Origin: Actinomadura sp. KC345
Lineage (GTDB): Bacteria; Actinomycetota; Actinomycetes; Streptosporangiales; Streptosporangiaceae
Length of the DNA stretch: 42,661 bases
Direction of reading: 5' to 3'
Assembly: GCF_004348515.1 (NCBI RefSeq)
Contig: NZ_SMKH01000028.1
Location: forward strand, 1-42,661
In this document: piece after piece, positions 8,863 through 20,327 of the stretch
Layout: each line of letters begins with the position of its first letter
Numbering within the stretch: position 1 is the first letter of the stretch
Position numbers and translations under genes: made by a program
Notes under the pieces: generated by a model
What the model saw: the letters and a program-made list of their open reading frames with translations, nothing else
What the model was told of the DNA's origin: nothing
The model's database searches: none

Positions 8863-9513
8863 TCACTTCTCCAGCGGACGGAGGGCGGCCAAGGCGCGCT
8901 TGGTGACCTCCTCGACCGGGCCCGTCGCGTCTATGCCGACGAGGATGTGCTCGTCGGCATAGAACTGCACCAGCGGGGCCGTGTCCTGCTTGTAGACCTC
9001 AAGGCGGTGCATGACGACCTCTTCCTTGTCGTCGTCACGCTGGAACAGGTGCCCGCCGCAGTCGTCGCAGATGTCGTCCTGCTTGTCGTCGAAGTCGACG
9101 TGCCAGATGCGGCCGCAGCGGTCGCAGGTACGCCGGCCCGACAGCCGCCGGACGACCTCGTCCTCGTCGACCACCAGCTCCAGGACCATGTCGAGGCGGG
9201 CGTCCCACTCGGCGAGGATCTTCTTCAGCGTCTCCGCCTGGGGGACGTTGCGCGGGAAGCCGTCCAGCAGGAACCCGTCGCGCGCATCGTCCTCCCCGAG
9301 CCGGTCGCGGACCATCGCGATCGTGACCTCGTCGGGCACCAGGTCGCCGCGGTCCATGTACTGCTTGGCCTTCCGGCCGAGCTCGGTGCCGCCGCTCACG
9401 TTGGCGCGGAAGATGTCACCTGTCGAGATCTTCGGGATGGACAGATGAGATGCGATGAACTGGGCCTGCGTCCCCTTGCCCGCTCCAGGGGGGCCCACCA
9501 GGACGATACGCAC
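8863..9513 (-). CDS. adk: Adenylate kinase (long form with zinc-type LID)
   Basis: Adk interconverts ATP + AMP and 2 ADP. The 216-residue product has the P-loop GPPGAGKGT at 7-15, the AMP-binding DGFPRN segment at 84-89, and a long LID domain containing four cysteines (Cys130, Cys133, Cys149, Cys152), the zinc-binding arrangement known from Gram-positive enzymes. It starts at GTG 9513, whose G is the last base of the secY stop TAG, so translation is probably coupled to secY. Confidence 0.98.
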   Translation of the reverse strand: MRIVLVGPPGAGKGTQAQFIASHLSIPKISTGDIFRANVSGGTELGRKAKQYMDRGDLVPDEVTIAMVRDRLGEDDARDGFLLDGFPRNVPQAETLKKILAEWDARLDMVLELVVDEDEVVRRLSGRRTCDRCGRIWHVDFDDKQDDICDDCGGHLFQRDDDKEEVVMHRLEVYKQDTAPLVQFYADEHILVGIDATGPVEEVTKRALAALRPLEK

Positions 9514-10811
9514 TACCGCAGGAAACCCTCGTAGTTGCGCTGCTGCAGCTGACTTTCGATCTGCTTCACGGTATCCAGTCCGACGCCGACGATGATGAGG
9601 ATGCTCGCGCCACCGAAGGGGAACTCCTGGGTCGCGTTCAGGAGTGCGAACGCCACCATCGGAATCAGCGACACGAGCCCCAGGTACAGGGCACCGGGTG
9701 TGGTGATCCGGGTCAGCACGTAGTCGAGGTATTCGGCAGTCGGCCGACCAGGGCGGATACCTGGGATGAATCCACCATACTTCTTCATGTTGTCGGCAAC
9801 TTCAGTGGGGTTGAACGTGATCGCCACGTAGAAGTAGGTGAAGAAGATGATGAAGGCGAAGTAGACCGCCATGTGCCAGGCGTTGTCCTGCTGGAGGTAG
9901 GGCTGGACCTTCTGCAGCCACTTGGTGTCGGGCCACAGCTGGGTCGCCAGAACCGGCAGGTAGAGCAGCGAGGACGCGAAGATGATCGGGATGATGCCGG
10001 CCTGGTTCACCTTCAGCGGGATGTAGGTCGAGGTGCCGCCGTACATGCGGCGGCCGACCATCCGCTTGGCGTACTGGACGGGGATGCGCCGCTGGGCCTG
10101 CTCGACGAACACGACACCGGCCATGATCGCCAGGCCGACGATCAGCACCACCGCGAAGACGAAGCCGCCCTTGGCCTTGAAGATGCTCCAGAACTGGGCG
10201 GGGAAGACCGCCACCACCTGCGTGAAGATCAGCAGCGACATGCCGTTGCCGACACCCCGGTCGGTGATCAGCTCGCCCAGCCACATGATGACCGTCGTGC
10301 CGGCCACCATGATGATCACCATCGTGATGATCGGGAAGAGACCCGTCTCGTACAGGATGTCGTCCGAACCGGAGACACCCTGGAACAGCTGCCCCGTGCT
10401 CGCCATCGCGACGATGCCGGTGGCCTGGAGGATCGCCAACCCGACCGTCAGGTAACGGGTGTACTGGGTGATCTTCGTCGTGCCGGACTGGCCCTCCTTC
10501 TTCAGGGCCTCGAGTCGCGGGATCACCACCGTCAGCAGCTGAAGGATGATGCTCGCCGTGATGTAGGGCATGATGCCCAACGCGAAGATCGAAAGTCTCA
10601 GCAGCGCACCGCCGCTGAACAGGTCGACCAGGCCGTAGAGCTGGTTGCCCTCCTTGGCCGCGTCGGCGGTCTGCTTCAACACCTCCACGTTCACGTTCGG
10701 CGTCGGAAAGACCGAGCCGAGCCTGAAGATCAAGATGATGAACAACGTGAAGAGCAGTTTTTTACGCAGGTCAGGCGTACGGAAAGCCCGAGCGAACGCG
10801 GTCAGCACCAT
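9513..10811 (-). CDS. secY: Preprotein translocase subunit SecY
   Basis: SecY is the channel subunit of the SecYEG translocon in the cytoplasmic membrane. The 432-residue product has the expected ten hydrophobic segments, beginning at [20 protein letters not shown], and the conserved [20 protein letters not shown] plug and second-helix region. Length is normal. A 226-nt spacer separates it from rplO, so a promoter may lie there, with the boundary marked by a hairpin at 10974-11001. Confidence 0.99.
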   Translation of the reverse strand: MVLTAFARAFRTPDLRKKLLFTLFIILIFRLGSVFPTPNVNVEVLKQTADAAKEGNQLYGLVDLFSGGALLRLSIFALGIMPYITASIILQLLTVVIPRLEALKKEGQSGTTKITQYTRYLTVGLAILQATGIVAMASTGQLFQGVSGSDDILYETGLFPIITMVIIMVAGTTVIMWLGELITDRGVGNGMSLLIFTQVVAVFPAQFWSIFKAKGGFVFAVVLIVGLAIMAGVVFVEQAQRRIPVQYAKRMVGRRMYGGTSTYIPLKVNQAGIIPIIFASSLLYLPVLATQLWPDTKWLQKVQPYLQQDNAWHMAVYFAFIIFFTYFYVAITFNPTEVADNMKKYGGFIPGIRPGRPTAEYLDYVLTRITTPGALYLGLVSLIPMVAFALLNATQEFPFGGASILIIVGVGLDTVKQIESQLQQRNYEGFLR

Positions 10812-10973
10812 TCCTCCTGCGTGACTGGCGAGTTCATGGCCGCCGAGGGGCCGGTTACAGGTCCATGATTTCGGGCGGAGGATACCCGCTGAGATACCGG
10901 AGTGCGGAATCTCACCCGGATCGCCTTCGCCCGTGTGACTCTAACAGCAGATGCGACCGGGGCCGTCCCGCCC

Positions 10974-11001
10974 GGCGCGGGGGCCTCCCGGCCCCCGGCG
11001 C
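10974..11001 (-). terminator. GC-rich hairpin between rplO and secY
   Basis: An inverted repeat with arms of about 11 and 12 nt (one bulged base) surrounds a 4-nt TCCC loop. It lies about 36 nt beyond the rplO stop. The stem is nearly all G-C, with no U-tract. It could end or weaken the spc transcript before secY-adk-map. Confidence 0.5.
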
Positions 11002-11037
11002 AAGGCGAACACGGCCCCGGCATCGAAGGTGTCCCTC

Positions 11038-11526
11038 TTACAGCTCGTCCGCGGTTCCACCGGCAGCGGCGATCTTCTCCTTGGCGGAACCGGAGAAGGC
11101 GTGCACCTTCACCTGGACCGCGACGGAGATGTCGCCGGTGCCGAGGACCTTGACCGGACGGCCGCGGCGCACCGCGCCCCTCGCCGCAAGGTCCTCCGCC
11201 GTCACCTCGCCGCCCTCGGGGTAGAGCTCGGCGAGCCTGTCCAGGTTCACCACCTGGAACTCGACCCGGTTCGGGTTCTTGAAGCCCTTCAGCTTCGGAA
11301 CCCGGCGGATCAGCGGCATCTGGCCGCCCTCGAACCCCACGGGGACGGTGCTGCGGGCCTTGGTGCCCTTGGTGCCGCGACCGGCCGTCTTGCCCTTGGA
11401 CGCCTCGCCGCGGCCCTTGCGGGTCTTGCGGCGGTTGGCGCCGGGGGCCGGACGCAGGTCGTGCACCTTGAGCGGGGTGCCCTCGGTCTCGGTGGCGTCG
11501 TCCTTCTTACCGAGATCAGCCGCCAT
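11038..11526 (-). CDS. rplO: 50S ribosomal protein L15
   Basis: L15 is a late-assembly protein of the 50S subunit. The 162-residue product has the Gly/Arg/Lys-rich N-terminal arm ([21 protein letters not shown]) and the [19 protein letters not shown] signature. It has about 17 acidic residues before the usual [13 protein letters not shown] start, but the ATG at 11526 sits 1 nt after the rpmD stop, so coupled translation from this ATG is likely. Confidence 0.98.
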   Translation of the reverse strand: MAADLGKKDDATETEGTPLKVHDLRPAPGANRRKTRKGRGEASKGKTAGRGTKGTKARSTVPVGFEGGQMPLIRRVPKLKGFKNPNRVEFQVVNLDRLAELYPEGGEVTAEDLAARGAVRRGRPVKVLGTGDISVAVQVKVHAFSGSAKEKIAAAGGTADEL

Positions 11527-11527
11527 G

Positions 11528-11710
11528 TCAGTCGACCTCCTCGACGGTGACCAGGTGCGACACCGTCCGGATCATGCCGAGCACCTCCGGGCGGTCCTCC
11601 CGGACCACGCTCTGCCCGATCTTCTTCAGACCGAGGGTGCGCAGCGTGTCACGCTGGTTCTGCTTCTCGCTGATCACCGACTTCGTCTGCGTGATCTTCA
11701 GATTGCTCAT
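11528..11710 (-). CDS. rpmD: 50S ribosomal protein L30
   Basis: L30 is a small large-subunit protein. The 60-residue product ([20 protein letters not shown] and a [20 protein letters not shown] core) matches the bacterial short form. Its ATG overlaps the rpsE stop by 4 nt (ATGA), and rplO starts 1 nt after its own stop, so the three genes are tightly coupled. Confidence 0.98.
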   Translation of the reverse strand: MSNLKITQTKSVISEKQNQRDTLRTLGLKKIGQSVVREDRPEVLGMIRTVSHLVTVEEVD

Positions 11711-12327
11711 GTGTTCGCGACCTCCGGCCTCGGCTCGCTGCCCGCGGCGCGGGCCCGCAGCATCGCGGCCGGCGCGACGTCCTCGATCGGCAGGCCGCGC
11801 TTGGCCGCGATCTCCTCGGGACGCTTGAGCGCCTTCAGGCCCGCGATCGTCGCGTGCACGATGTTGATCGCGTTGTCGCTGCCGAGCGACTTGCTCAGCA
11901 CGTCCTGGATGCCGGCGGCCTCCAGCACCGCGCGCACCGGGCCACCCGCGATCACACCGGTACCGGGGCTCGCCGGACGCAGCAGGACCTCGCCCGCCGC
12001 ATCCCGCGCCTGCACCAGGTGCGGGATGGTGCCCTGGATCCGCGGCACCTTGAAGAAGTGCTTCTTGGCCTCCTCGACGCCCTTGGCGATCGCCGCGGGC
12101 ACCTCCTTGGCCTTGCCGTAGCCGACGCCGACGGTGCCGTTGCCGTCACCGACGATCACCAGGGCGGTGAAGCTGAAGCGACGCCCGCCCTTGACGACCT
12201 TGGCGACACGGTTGATCGCCACGACCTTCTCGATGTACGACTGGCCCTTGTCGGCGCCACCGCGGCGGTCGTCGCGGCGGTCGCGACGGTCGCCACCCTG
12301 ACCGCCGCCACGCCTCTGCGCTGCCAT
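11707..12327 (-). CDS. rpsE: 30S ribosomal protein S5
   Basis: S5 lies at the mRNA entry channel and affects decoding accuracy. The 206-residue product has the dsRNA-binding-like N-domain ([19 protein letters not shown], then [15 protein letters not shown]) and the C-domain ([18 protein letters not shown]). It carries an extra N-terminal Arg/Gly/Asp-rich tail of about 27 residues, an actinobacterial feature likely to be disordered and RNA-contacting. Confidence 0.98.
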   Translation of the reverse strand: MAAQRRGGGQGGDRRDRRDDRRGGADKGQSYIEKVVAINRVAKVVKGGRRFSFTALVIVGDGNGTVGVGYGKAKEVPAAIAKGVEEAKKHFFKVPRIQGTIPHLVQARDAAGEVLLRPASPGTGVIAGGPVRAVLEAAGIQDVLSKSLGSDNAINIVHATIAGLKALKRPEEIAAKRGLPIEDVAPAAMLRARAAGSEPRPEVANT

Positions 12328-12361
12328 CAGTGGTTCCTCTCGTTAGCCATATCCCGGGGCA

Positions 12362-12748
12362 TCAGACTTCCAGGCCCCCTTCGCGCGCACCGTCCGCGAC
12401 GGCGGCGATGCGGCCGTGGTACTTGTTGCCGCCGCGGTCGAACACGACCGCGGACACCCCGGCGTCCTGGGCCCGCCGGGCGACGAGCTCGCCGACCTTG
12501 CGGGACTTGGCGGTCTTGTCGCCGGAGTCGGCGCGCAGGTCCGCCTCCATCGTCGACGCGCTGGCCAGCGTGTGGCCCTTGTCGTCGTCGATGACCTGGA
12601 CGAACACGTGCCGGCTGGAGCGGGTCACGACCAGGCGGGGACGCACGGCGGTGCCGAGGACCCTCTTGCGCACCCGCAGGTGCCGGCGCCTGCGGGAAAG
12701 GGCACGACGGCTCGTGGCCTTGCCGGCGAGGCTCTTGGTGCCTGCCAT
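12362..12748 (-). CDS. rplR: 50S ribosomal protein L18
   Basis: L18 binds 5S rRNA and places it in the central protuberance. The 128-residue product has a basic N-terminus ([20 protein letters not shown]), the [20 protein letters not shown] core and the end [24 protein letters not shown]. The gene starts 2 nt downstream of the rplF stop. Confidence 0.98.
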   Translation of the reverse strand: MAGTKSLAGKATSRRALSRRRRHLRVRKRVLGTAVRPRLVVTRSSRHVFVQVIDDDKGHTLASASTMEADLRADSGDKTAKSRKVGELVARRAQDAGVSAVVFDRGGNKYHGRIAAVADGAREGGLEV

Positions 12749-12750
12749 GG

Positions 12751-13287
12751 TTACTTACCAGCCTTTCCGACCTTGCGGCGGACGTACTCACCCTCGTACC
12801 GCACGCCCTTGCCCTTGTAGGGGTCGGGCTTGCGCAGCTTGCGGATGTTGGCGGCGACCTCGCCGACCTTCTGCTTGTCGATGCCCTCGACGACCAGCTG
12901 GGTCGGCCGCTCCACCGTGAAGCTGATCCCCTCGGGGGGCTCGACGGTGATCGTGTGGCTGTACCCGAGCGAGAACTCCAGGTTCTGGCCCTTGGCCACC
13001 ACACGGTAACCGACGCCCTGGATGACCAGGGTCTTCTTGTAGCCGTCGGTGACCCCGACGACCATGTTGTTGATGAGCGTCCGCGTGAGCCCGTGCAGGC
13101 CGCGCACCTTGTTGATGTCGTTCGGCCGGGTCACGGTCAGGGTGCCGTCCTCCATCTGAACCTCGATGGGCTCGGCGATGGTGTGCGACAGCGTGCCCTT
13201 CGGCCCCTTGACGGTGACCTCGCGGCCGTCGATGTCGACCTCGACACCGCTGGGCACGGTGATGGGGTGACGTCCGATTCGAGACAT
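12751..13287 (-). CDS. rplF: 50S ribosomal protein L6
   Basis: L6 lies near the sarcin-ricin loop, where elongation factors bind. The 178-residue product starts [20 protein letters not shown] and ends with the [22 protein letters not shown] signature; two homologous domains are visible. It is in the standard rpsH-rplF-rplR order. Confidence 0.99.
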   Translation of the reverse strand: MSRIGRHPITVPSGVEVDIDGREVTVKGPKGTLSHTIAEPIEVQMEDGTLTVTRPNDINKVRGLHGLTRTLINNMVVGVTDGYKKTLVIQGVGYRVVAKGQNLEFSLGYSHTITVEPPEGISFTVERPTQLVVEGIDKQKVGEVAANIRKLRKPDPYKGKGVRYEGEYVRRKVGKAGK

Positions 13288-13304
13288 TTTCTAGAGCCCT
13301 CCCC

Positions 13305-13703
13305 TCACCAGACGTAGGCGAGGACTTCGCCGCCCACGCCGCGCTTGCCCGCCTGCCGGTCGGTCATCAGGCCGGAGGACGTCGAGATGATCGCGACGCC
13401 CAGCCCGCCGAGGACCCTGGGCAGGTTGTCCTTCTTCGCGTACACGCGCAGACCCGGCTTCGAGACGCGCTTGATCCCGGCGATCGAGCGCTCCCGGGTC
13501 GGGCCGAACTTCAGCTCGATGTTGAGCTTCTTGCCGACCTCGGCGTCCTCCACGCTCCAGCCGGTGATGTAGCCCTCCTGCTGGAGAATCTCGGCGATGT
13601 GCGCCTTGATCTTCGAGTACGGCATCGCCACCTGGTCGTGATACGCCGAATTCGCGTTCCGCAGACGCGTCAGCATGTCTGCGATCGGGTCGGTCATCGT
13701 CAT
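13305..13703 (-). CDS. rpsH: 30S ribosomal protein S8
   Basis: S8 binds helix 21 of 16S rRNA and, in E. coli, represses the spc operon through an rRNA-like site. The 132-residue product begins [20 protein letters not shown] and ends [14 protein letters not shown], with the [12 protein letters not shown] motif near the C-terminus. A 144-nt spacer with two hairpins lies between it and rpsZ. Confidence 0.99.
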   Translation of the reverse strand: MTMTDPIADMLTRLRNANSAYHDQVAMPYSKIKAHIAEILQQEGYITGWSVEDAEVGKKLNIELKFGPTRERSIAGIKRVSKPGLRVYAKKDNLPRVLGGLGVAIISTSSGLMTDRQAGKRGVGGEVLAYVW

Positions 13704-13770
13704 GGCCTGCTGGCCCTCCTCGCCGCGGTTTCCTCGGGTCGATGGAACCCGTGGACCTTCGGCGCGGTCA

Positions 13771-13840
13771 TGGGCACCTCACGGGTGCCCGGTCGGTCAT
13801 TACTGGCCGGAGCCCGCTCCCCGGGAAAACCCTCCCCGGG
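13771..13840 (-). promoter_or_regulatory. Two hairpins in the rpsZ-rpsH spacer
   Basis: The first inverted repeat has 7-bp arms GGGCACC/GGTGCCC around a 5-nt loop (about 13772-13790). The second is CCCGGG repeated on both sides of a 9-nt A-rich gap (about 13820-13840). Both lie in the mRNA leader of rpsH. They may be a regulatory site or simply a GC-rich spacer; no known S8-site sequence is recognisable by eye. Confidence 0.35.
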
Positions 13841-13847
13841 GACGCGG

Positions 13848-14033
13848 TCACCAGCTGGACTTGGTGATGCCAGGCAGCTCGCCGCGGTGGGCCATCTCCC
13901 GGAAGCAGACGCGGCACAGGCCGAACTTCCGGTAGACCGAGCGCGGACGCCCGCAGCGCGAGCAGCGAGTGTACCCGCGCACACCGAACTTCGGCTTCCG
14001 CGCCGCCTTGGCGATCAGCGACTTCTTCGCCAT
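13848..14033 (-). CDS. rpsZ: 30S ribosomal protein S14 type Z (zinc-binding)
   Basis: S14 lies in the 30S head. The 61-residue product is the short zinc form with two CxxC pairs (CSRC and CRVC) and the start [23 protein letters not shown] 14033 lies 4 nt after the rplE stop. The longer Cys-free S14 used by some actinomycetes under zinc shortage is not in this window. Confidence 0.98.
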   Translation of the reverse strand: MAKKSLIAKAARKPKFGVRGYTRCSRCGRPRSVYRKFGLCRVCFREMAHRGELPGITKSSW

Positions 14034-14037
14034 GTGC

Positions 14038-14613
14038 TCAGCTCTCCTTGAAGGGGAAGCCCAGGAGCTTGAGCAGCGCCCGGCCCTCATCGTCGTTCTT
14101 CGCGGTCGTCACGACCGTGATGTCCATGCCCCGCTGCCGGTCGACCTTGTCCGGGTCGACCTCGTGGAACATGACCTGCTCGGTCAGCCCGAAGGTGTAG
14201 TTGCCGTTGCCGTCGAACTGCTTCGGCGACAGGCCGCGGAAGTCACGGATACGGGGCAGCGCGGTCGCGAGCAGCCGGTCCAGGAACTCCCACATCCGGT
14301 CGCCGCGCAGCGTGGCGTGCGCGCCGATCGGCATGCCCTCGCGCAGCTTGAACTGCGCGATGGACTTCTTGGCCCGGTTCACGGTCGGCTTCTGGCCGGT
14401 GATCAGCGACAGGTCGCGGATCGCGCCGTCGATCAGCTTGGCGTCCTTGGCCGCGTCGCCGACGCCCATGTTGACCACGATCTTGGTCAGCGTGGGGATC
14501 TGCATGACGTTGGCGTAGCCGAACTGCTCGCGCATCTGCCCCGCGATCTCCTCGCGGTAGCGGAGCTTCAGCCTCGGCGCCGGGACGGGACGCTCGGTTG
14601 CGGTCTCGGTCAT
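14038..14613 (-). CDS. rplE: 50S ribosomal protein L5
   Basis: L5 binds 5S rRNA and contacts P-site tRNA. The 191-residue product has the core [20 protein letters not shown] followed by [19 protein letters not shown], and the [20 protein letters not shown] segment. It starts with a short Thr/Glu-rich extension. It follows rplX after 5 nt. Confidence 0.99.
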   Translation of the reverse strand: MTETATERPVPAPRLKLRYREEIAGQMREQFGYANVMQIPTLTKIVVNMGVGDAAKDAKLIDGAIRDLSLITGQKPTVNRAKKSIAQFKLREGMPIGAHATLRGDRMWEFLDRLLATALPRIRDFRGLSPKQFDGNGNYTFGLTEQVMFHEVDPDKVDRQRGMDITVVTTAKNDDEGRALLKLLGFPFKES

Positions 14614-14618
14614 CGGTC

Positions 14619-14927
14619 TCAGATCTCCTTACCGCTACGGCGCGAGATCCGAACCTTCGTGCCGTCATCGTTGATGCGGTAACCGACCCGTACCGGCTTG
14701 CCGTCCTCCACGATGGCGACGTTGCTGACGTGCAGCGGCGCCTCCATCGTGATGCGGCCGCTCTCGGCGCCGGCGCGCTGCTGGTCGGCCTTGATGTTCT
14801 TGGTCATGAGGTTGACGCCCTCGACGACGACGCGCTCCCGGCGCGGGTAGACGCGCAGGACCTTGCCCGTCGCGCCCTTGTCCTTGCCGGCGAGAACGAT
14901 GACCTCGTCACCCTTGCGGATCTTCAT
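14619..14927 (-). CDS. rplX: 50S ribosomal protein L24
   Basis: L24 starts 50S assembly and lies near the exit tunnel. The 102-residue product begins with the KOW motif ([20 protein letters not shown]) and continues [19 protein letters not shown]. Its ATG overlaps the rplN stop by 1 nt (TGATG). Confidence 0.99.
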   Translation of the reverse strand: MKIRKGDEVIVLAGKDKGATGKVLRVYPRRERVVVEGVNLMTKNIKADQQRAGAESGRITMEAPLHVSNVAIVEDGKPVRVGYRINDDGTKVRISRRSGKEI

Positions 14928-15295
14928 CAGAGCACCTCCGGCGCGAGCGAGATGATGCGCATGAACTTCTTCTCGCGCAGTTCACGGCCCACCGGGCCGA
15001 AGATTCGGGTGCCGCGGGGGTCGCCGCCGTCCTTGATGAGCACGGCCGCGTTCTCGTCGAAGCGGATGTAGGAGCCGTCCGGGCGCCTGCGCTCCTTGCG
15101 GGTGCGCACGATGACGGCCTTGACGATGTCACCCTTCTTCACGCCCGCGGCGGGAAGGGCGTCCTTCACCGTCGCGACGATGATGTCGCCGACTCCCGCG
15201 TAGCGCCTACCCGAGCCGCCGAGAACCCGGATGCAAAGGATCTCCTTCGCACCCGTGTTGTCGGCGACCTTGAGTCGCGACTCCTGCTGAATCAC
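14927..15295 (-). CDS. rplN: 50S ribosomal protein L14
   Basis: L14 forms intersubunit bridges B5 and B8. The 122-residue product has the exact family length and the start [20 protein letters not shown]. It is the first gene of the spc operon in the E. coli scheme; here a 71-nt spacer with a strong hairpin precedes it. Confidence 0.99.
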   Translation of the reverse strand: MIQQESRLKVADNTGAKEILCIRVLGGSGRRYAGVGDIIVATVKDALPAAGVKKGDIVKAVIVRTRKERRRPDGSYIRFDENAAVLIKDGGDPRGTRIFGPVGRELREKKFMRIISLAPEVL

Positions 15296-15321
15296 GTTGA
15301 CTCCTGTTCGTCACACCGGTT

Positions 15322-15349
15322 CTGATCGCCCGCGGGAGCGGGTGATCAG
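15322..15349 (-). terminator. Hairpin at the S10/spc operon boundary
   Basis: The arms 15322-15333 and 15338-15349 (CTGATCGCCCGC against GCGGGTGATCAG) pair over 12 positions with one G-U in the RNA, around a GGGA loop. It lies between rpsQ and rplN, the exact place where S10 and spc are separate transcripts in E. coli. It is probably a terminator or attenuator; no U-tract follows. Confidence 0.6.
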
Positions 15350-15366
15350 CCTGGTGGAACCAGTAA

Positions 15367-15648
15367 TTACTTGGCCTTCTCGAGGATCTCGACCACGCGC
15401 CACCGCTTGGTGGCCGACAGCGGACGGGTCTCCATGAGACGGACGCGGTCGCCGACGCCACACTCGTTGGCCTCGTCGTGCGCCTTGTAGTTCTTCGTGC
15501 GGCGGATCACCTTGTGGTACCGGCGGTGGGTCACGCGGTCCTCGACGGACACGACCACGGTCTTGTCCATCTTGTCGCTGACCACGAGCCCCTCAAGGAT
15601 CTTGCGGGAGGCCCGCTTGTCCGCCTGCTCGGTCGTCTGCTCGGTCAT
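15367..15648 (-). CDS. rpsQ: 30S ribosomal protein S17
   Basis: S17 is a primary 16S rRNA-binding OB-fold protein. The 93-residue product has a short Thr/Glu-rich extension, then [20 protein letters not shown] and the [20 protein letters not shown] signature. Its ATG overlaps the rpmC stop by 4 nt. Confidence 0.99.
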   Translation of the reverse strand: MTEQTTEQADKRASRKILEGLVVSDKMDKTVVVSVEDRVTHRRYHKVIRRTKNYKAHDEANECGVGDRVRLMETRPLSATKRWRVVEILEKAK

Positions 15649-15884
15649 TCGTCTTCCTCCGCGGCGTCCTCGACCGTGATGATGCCGAGCTCGCGCTCCC
15701 GCATCACGGTGTAGATGCGGGCGATCTCGCGCTTCACGGTGCGCAGCCGCCCGTAGCTCTCAAGCTGGCCGGTCGCGGCCTGGAAGCGGAGGTTGAACAG
15801 CTCCTCCTTGGCCTCCTTGAGCTTGGTGACCAGGACGTCCTCGGTCTCGGTCCGCAGGTCATCGGCCGTCAGTCCCTTGGCCAT
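15645..15884 (-). CDS. rpmC: 50S ribosomal protein L29
   Basis: L29 borders the exit tunnel and helps dock trigger factor and SRP. The 79-residue product is the two-helix fold ([20 protein letters not shown]), with an acidic tail ending in EEDE. Start and stop overlap the neighbours by 1 and 4 nt. Confidence 0.98.
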   Translation of the reverse strand: MAKGLTADDLRTETEDVLVTKLKEAKEELFNLRFQAATGQLESYGRLRTVKREIARIYTVMRERELGIITVEDAAEEDE

Positions 15885-16303
15885 CAGCCCTCACCCACTT
15901 CCCGCTTAACGATCTTGCACTTCATTGGAAGCTTGTGGATCGCGCGCATCAGCGCGGCCCGGGCGATCTCCTCGTTGGGGTAGGAGAGCTCGAACATCAC
16001 GCGTCCCGGCTTGACGTTGGCCACCCACCACTCGACCGACCCCTTGCCGGAACCCATGCGGGTCTCGGCGGGCTTCTTGGTCAGCGGACGGTCCGGGAAG
16101 ATGTTGATCCACACCTTGCCGCCACGCTTGATGTGCCGGGTCATCGCGATACGCGCGGCCTCGATCTGCCGGTTGGTCACGTACGCGCCCTCGACGGCCT
16201 GGATGCCGTACTCACCGAACGTCACCCGCGTGCCGCCCTTGGCCATACCGCGGCGCTTCGGGTGGTGCTGCTTGCGGTGCTTGACCTTGCGAGGGATCAG
16301 CAT
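15884..16303 (-). CDS. rplP: 50S ribosomal protein L16
   Basis: L16 organises the A-site tRNA region of the 50S subunit. The 139-residue product starts [20 protein letters not shown] and has the [20 protein letters not shown] signature. Its stop overlaps the rpmC start by 1 nt. Confidence 0.99.
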   Translation of the reverse strand: MLIPRKVKHRKQHHPKRRGMAKGGTRVTFGEYGIQAVEGAYVTNRQIEAARIAMTRHIKRGGKVWINIFPDRPLTKKPAETRMGSGKGSVEWWVANVKPGRVMFELSYPNEEIARAALMRAIHKLPMKCKIVKREVGEG

Positions 16304-16310
16304 GGGTTAC

Positions 16311-17170
<860 letters not shown>

Positions 17171-17171
<1 letters not shown>

Positions 17172-17554
17172 TACCGGGCCCTCCTCGTCTTCTTACCGCC
17201 GCCGGCCGCCGCGCTGGCCTCGTCCCGCGACTCCACGACCACGGTGATGTGGCTCGTGCGCTTGTTGATGCGGTACGCCCGGCCCTGGGCGCGGGGACGG
17301 AAACGCTTCAGCGTCGGCCCCTCGTCCACCCACGCACGGCTCACGACGAGCGTGTCCGAGTCGAGCTTGAAATTGTGTTCGGCGTTGGCGATGGCACTCG
17401 CCAGCACCTTGCCCACAGGCTCACTCGCAGCCTGGGGGGCGAACCGCAGCACCGCCCGCGCCTCCGCGGCAGGCAGGCCGCGGATGAGGTCCACCACGCG
17501 GCGGGCCTTCATGGGCGTGACGCGGACGAACCGCGCCTGGGCCCTGGCTTCCAT
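17171..17554 (-). CDS. rplV: 50S ribosomal protein L22
   Basis: L22 lines the exit tunnel; its beta hairpin is a site of macrolide-resistance changes. The 127-residue product has [20 protein letters not shown] at the start and the hairpin [20 protein letters not shown]. No obvious insertion is seen in that loop. It precedes rpsC with a 1-nt overlap. Confidence 0.99.
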
Positions 17555-17585
17555 CGCTGTTCCCTCTCTCCGTACGATCTACTGC

Positions 17586-17867
17586 TCAGCCGCGCCTGCT
17601 GCGGCGGTCTTCCTTGACATGGCTGCGGAACGTGCGCGTCGGCGCGAACTCGCCGAGCTTGTGCCCCACCATGGCGTCGGTGACGAACACCGGCACGTGC
17701 TTGCGGCCGTCGTGCACGGCGATCGTGTGACCGATCATGTCCGGCACGATCATGGAGCGCCGCGACCACGTCTTGATGACGTTCTTGGTGCCCTTCTCGT
17801 TCTGTGCGTCCACCTTCTTCATCAGGTGGTCGTCCACGAAGGGGCCCTTCTTAAGGCTACGTGGCAT
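17586..17867 (-). CDS. rpsS: 30S ribosomal protein S19
   Basis: S19 lies in the 30S head with S13. The 93-residue product has the exact family length, starting [20 protein letters not shown], with the [20 protein letters not shown] motif. It follows rplB after 12 nt. Confidence 0.99.
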   Translation of the reverse strand: MPRSLKKGPFVDDHLMKKVDAQNEKGTKNVIKTWSRRSMIVPDMIGHTIAVHDGRKHVPVFVTDAMVGHKLGEFAPTRTFRSHVKEDRRSRRG

Positions 17868-17879
17868 GACGAGCGACTC

Positions 17880-18713
17880 CTACCGCTTCTTCTTGCTGCG
17901 ACGACGGACGATCAGCCGGTCGCTCGACTTGTTCGCCTGGCGAGTGCGGCCTTCCTTCTTACCGGCCGGGTTCACCGGGTGCCGGCCACCGGAGGACTTG
18001 CCCTCACCACCACCGTGCGGGTGGTCGATCGGGTTCATGGCCACACCGCGGACGGTGGGGCGCTTGCCCTTCCACCGCATGCGGCCTGCCTTGCCCCAGC
18101 TGATGTTCGACTGCTCGGCGTTGCCGACCTCGCCGACCGTCGCGCGGCACCGCACGTCCACCATCCGCATCTCGCCGGACGGCATGCGCAGCGTGGCGTA
18201 CTTGCCCTCCTTGGCCAGCAGCTGGACGCCGGCGCCCGCGCTGCGGGCGATCTTGGCGCCGCCGCCGGGCCGCAGCTCGATGGCGTGGACGACGGTACCC
18301 GTCGGGATGTTGCGCAGCGGCAGGCAGTTGCCCGCCTTGATGTCGGCGCCCGCGCCGTTCTCGACGCGGTCGCCCTGCTTCAGCCCGCGCGGGGCGAGAA
18401 TGTAGCGCTTCTCGCCGTCCACGTAGTGCAGCAGCGCGATCCGCGCGGTGCGGTTGGGGTCGTACTCGATGTGCGCGACCTTCGCCGGGACGCCGTCCTT
18501 GTCGTGCCGGCGGAAGTCGATCACGCGGTAGGCGCGCTTGTGCCCGCCGCCCTGGTGCCGGGTCGTGATGCGGCCGTGGTTGTTGCGGCCGCCCTTCTTG
18601 GGGAGCGGACGCAGCAGCGACTTCTCGGGCTCGTCACGGGTGACCTCGACGAAGTCGGCCACGCTCGAGCCGCGACGACCCGGAGTCGTCGGCTTGTAGT
18701 TACGGATGCCCAT
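17880..18713 (-). CDS. rplB: 50S ribosomal protein L2
   Basis: L2 is needed for subunit joining and peptidyl transfer. The 277-residue product begins [20 protein letters not shown] and has the conserved [20 protein letters not shown] and [17 protein letters not shown] segments, which include the invariant His of the peptidyl transferase region. Confidence 0.99.
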   Translation of the reverse strand: MGIRNYKPTTPGRRGSSVADFVEVTRDEPEKSLLRPLPKKGGRNNHGRITTRHQGGGHKRAYRVIDFRRHDKDGVPAKVAHIEYDPNRTARIALLHYVDGEKRYILAPRGLKQGDRVENGAGADIKAGNCLPLRNIPTGTVVHAIELRPGGGAKIARSAGAGVQLLAKEGKYATLRMPSGEMRMVDVRCRATVGEVGNAEQSNISWGKAGRMRWKGKRPTVRGVAMNPIDHPHGGGEGKSSGGRHPVNPAGKKEGRTRQANKSSDRLIVRRRSKKKR

Positions 18714-18751
18714 CTTATTCGTTCATCCCTTGTCTGCTTCGGCGCGCCCGG

Positions 18752-19051
18752 CTAGGCCGGGCTGCCGAAGATGTCGATCCGCTCGCCCTCGGCCAGGCTG
18801 ACGATGGCGCGCTTGGTGTCCTTGCGCTTGCCGTAGCCGAACCGGGTGCGCTTGCGCTTGCCCTGCCGGTTGAGCGTGTTCACGCTCGTCACCTTGACGT
18901 CGAACACCGCCTCGACGGCCTGCTTGATCTGCGTCTTGTTGGCGTCCGGGCGGACGATGAAGGTGTACTTGTTCTCGTCCAGCAGCCCGTAGCTCTTCTC
19001 CGAGACGACCGGCGCGACGATGATGTCGCGGGGGTCGGCGATCTTGCCCAT
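18752..19051 (-). CDS. rplW: 50S ribosomal protein L23
   Basis: L23 is the docking site of trigger factor at the tunnel exit. The 99-residue product includes [20 protein letters not shown] and the [20 protein letters not shown] loop. It lies between rplD and rplB. Confidence 0.99.
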   Translation of the reverse strand: MGKIADPRDIIVAPVVSEKSYGLLDENKYTFIVRPDANKTQIKQAVEAVFDVKVTSVNTLNRQGKRKRTRFGYGKRKDTKRAIVSLAEGERIDIFGSPA

Positions 19052-19063
19052 GTGCGACCCTCC

Positions 19064-19666
19064 TTACTTCTTCGCCGCGCGCGAGATGAACTCGTCGTAC
19101 GCCGTCTTCGTGAAGACGACGTCGTCGTTCACCAGCACGTCGTAGGTGTTGAGCTGGTCGGAGACGATCACGTGCACGGTCGGCTCGTTGCGCAGGCTCT
19201 TCCAGGTCAGCTCGTCCTCGCGGTCCAGGACCACCAGGACGCGCTTGGCCTCGGTGACCGCGCGCAGGGCCTTCAGCGCCGTGCTCGTCTTCGGGGTGTC
19301 GCCCTCGATGAGGTGGTCGACCACGTGCACCCGGCCGAACCGAGCGCGGTCCGACAGGGCGCCGCGCAGCGCGGCCGCCTTCATCTTCTTGGGCGTCTTC
19401 TTGGTGTAGTCCCGCGGCTGCGGGCCGTGCACGATGCCGCCGCCGGCGAACTGGGGAGCGCGGACCGAACCCTGGCGGGCCCGGCCGGTGCCCTTCTGCC
19501 GGTAGGGCTTCCTGCCGCCGCCGCGCACCTCGCCCCGGGTCTTGGTGGAGTGCGTGCCCTGCCGCGCCGCGGCGAGCTGCGCCACCACGACCTGGTGGAT
19601 CAGCGGCACGCTGGTCTTCGCGTCGAAGACCTCGGTGGGCAGGTCGATGTCGAGCTTCGAAGTCAC
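19064..19666 (-). CDS. rplD: 50S ribosomal protein L4
   Basis: L4 lines the exit tunnel and in E. coli represses the S10 operon through its leader. The 200-residue product has the loop [19 protein letters not shown] and ends with [20 protein letters not shown]. The start is GTG 19666, overlapping the rplC stop by 4 nt (GTGA); the frame continues upstream into rplC, but those residues are not L4-like. Confidence 0.98.
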   Translation of the reverse strand: MTSKLDIDLPTEVFDAKTSVPLIHQVVVAQLAAARQGTHSTKTRGEVRGGGRKPYRQKGTGRARQGSVRAPQFAGGGIVHGPQPRDYTKKTPKKMKAAALRGALSDRARFGRVHVVDHLIEGDTPKTSTALKALRAVTEAKRVLVVLDREDELTWKSLRNEPTVHVIVSDQLNTYDVLVNDDVVFTKTAYDEFISRAAKK

Positions 19667-20313
19667 TTGCCCGTCCCCTTCACTGCGTCGCGGACCAGCA
19701 CCACGGCGCCGTTGGGACCGGGAACCGCGCCCTTGATGAGCAGCAGGCCCTTCTCCGCGTCGACGGCGTGGAGGGTCAGGTTCTGCACGGTGGTCCGGGC
19801 ATTGCCGTGCCGTCCCGCCATGCGGAGGCCCTTGAAGACGCGACCGGGGGTCGCGCAGCCGCCGATCGAGCCGGGCGAACGGTGCTTGCGCTGGGTGCCG
19901 TGCGAGGCGCCGAGGCCCTTGAAGCCGTGGCGCTTCATGACACCGGCGGTGCCCTTGCCCTTGCTCGTCCCGGTGACGTCGATCTTCTGGCCGGCTTCGA
20001 AGACGCTGGCGGTGATCTCCTGGCCGAGTTCGTACCCGGTGGTGTCGTCGGCCCGCAGTTCGACGAGGTAGCGGCGCGGCGTGACGCCGGCCTTCTCGAA
20101 GTGACCCGTGCGCGGCTTGTTCACCTTGCGCGGGTCGATCTGCCCGAAGCCGAGCTGGACGGCGCTGTAGCCGTCCTTCTCCTGGCTGCGGAGCTGGGTG
20201 ACGACACACGGCCCGGCCTGGACGACGGTCACCGGAACGATCCGGCCCTCATCGTCGAAGACCTGGGTCATGCCGAGCTTCTCGCCCAGGACGCCCTTCC
20301 TCTGCGTACTCAT
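19663..20313 (-). CDS. rplC: 50S ribosomal protein L3
   Basis: L3 nucleates 50S assembly and reaches the peptidyl transferase centre. The 216-residue product starts [20 protein letters not shown] and has the [20 protein letters not shown] signature and the [20 protein letters not shown] loop. Start ATG 20313 lies 14 nt after rpsJ. Confidence 0.99.
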   Translation of the reverse strand: MSTQRKGVLGEKLGMTQVFDDEGRIVPVTVVQAGPCVVTQLRSQEKDGYSAVQLGFGQIDPRKVNKPRTGHFEKAGVTPRRYLVELRADDTTGYELGQEITASVFEAGQKIDVTGTSKGKGTAGVMKRHGFKGLGASHGTQRKHRSPGSIGGCATPGRVFKGLRMAGRHGNARTTVQNLTLHAVDAEKGLLLIKGAVPGPNGAVVLVRDAVKGTGK

Positions 20314-20327
20314 TCTCGGTGCGTCCC

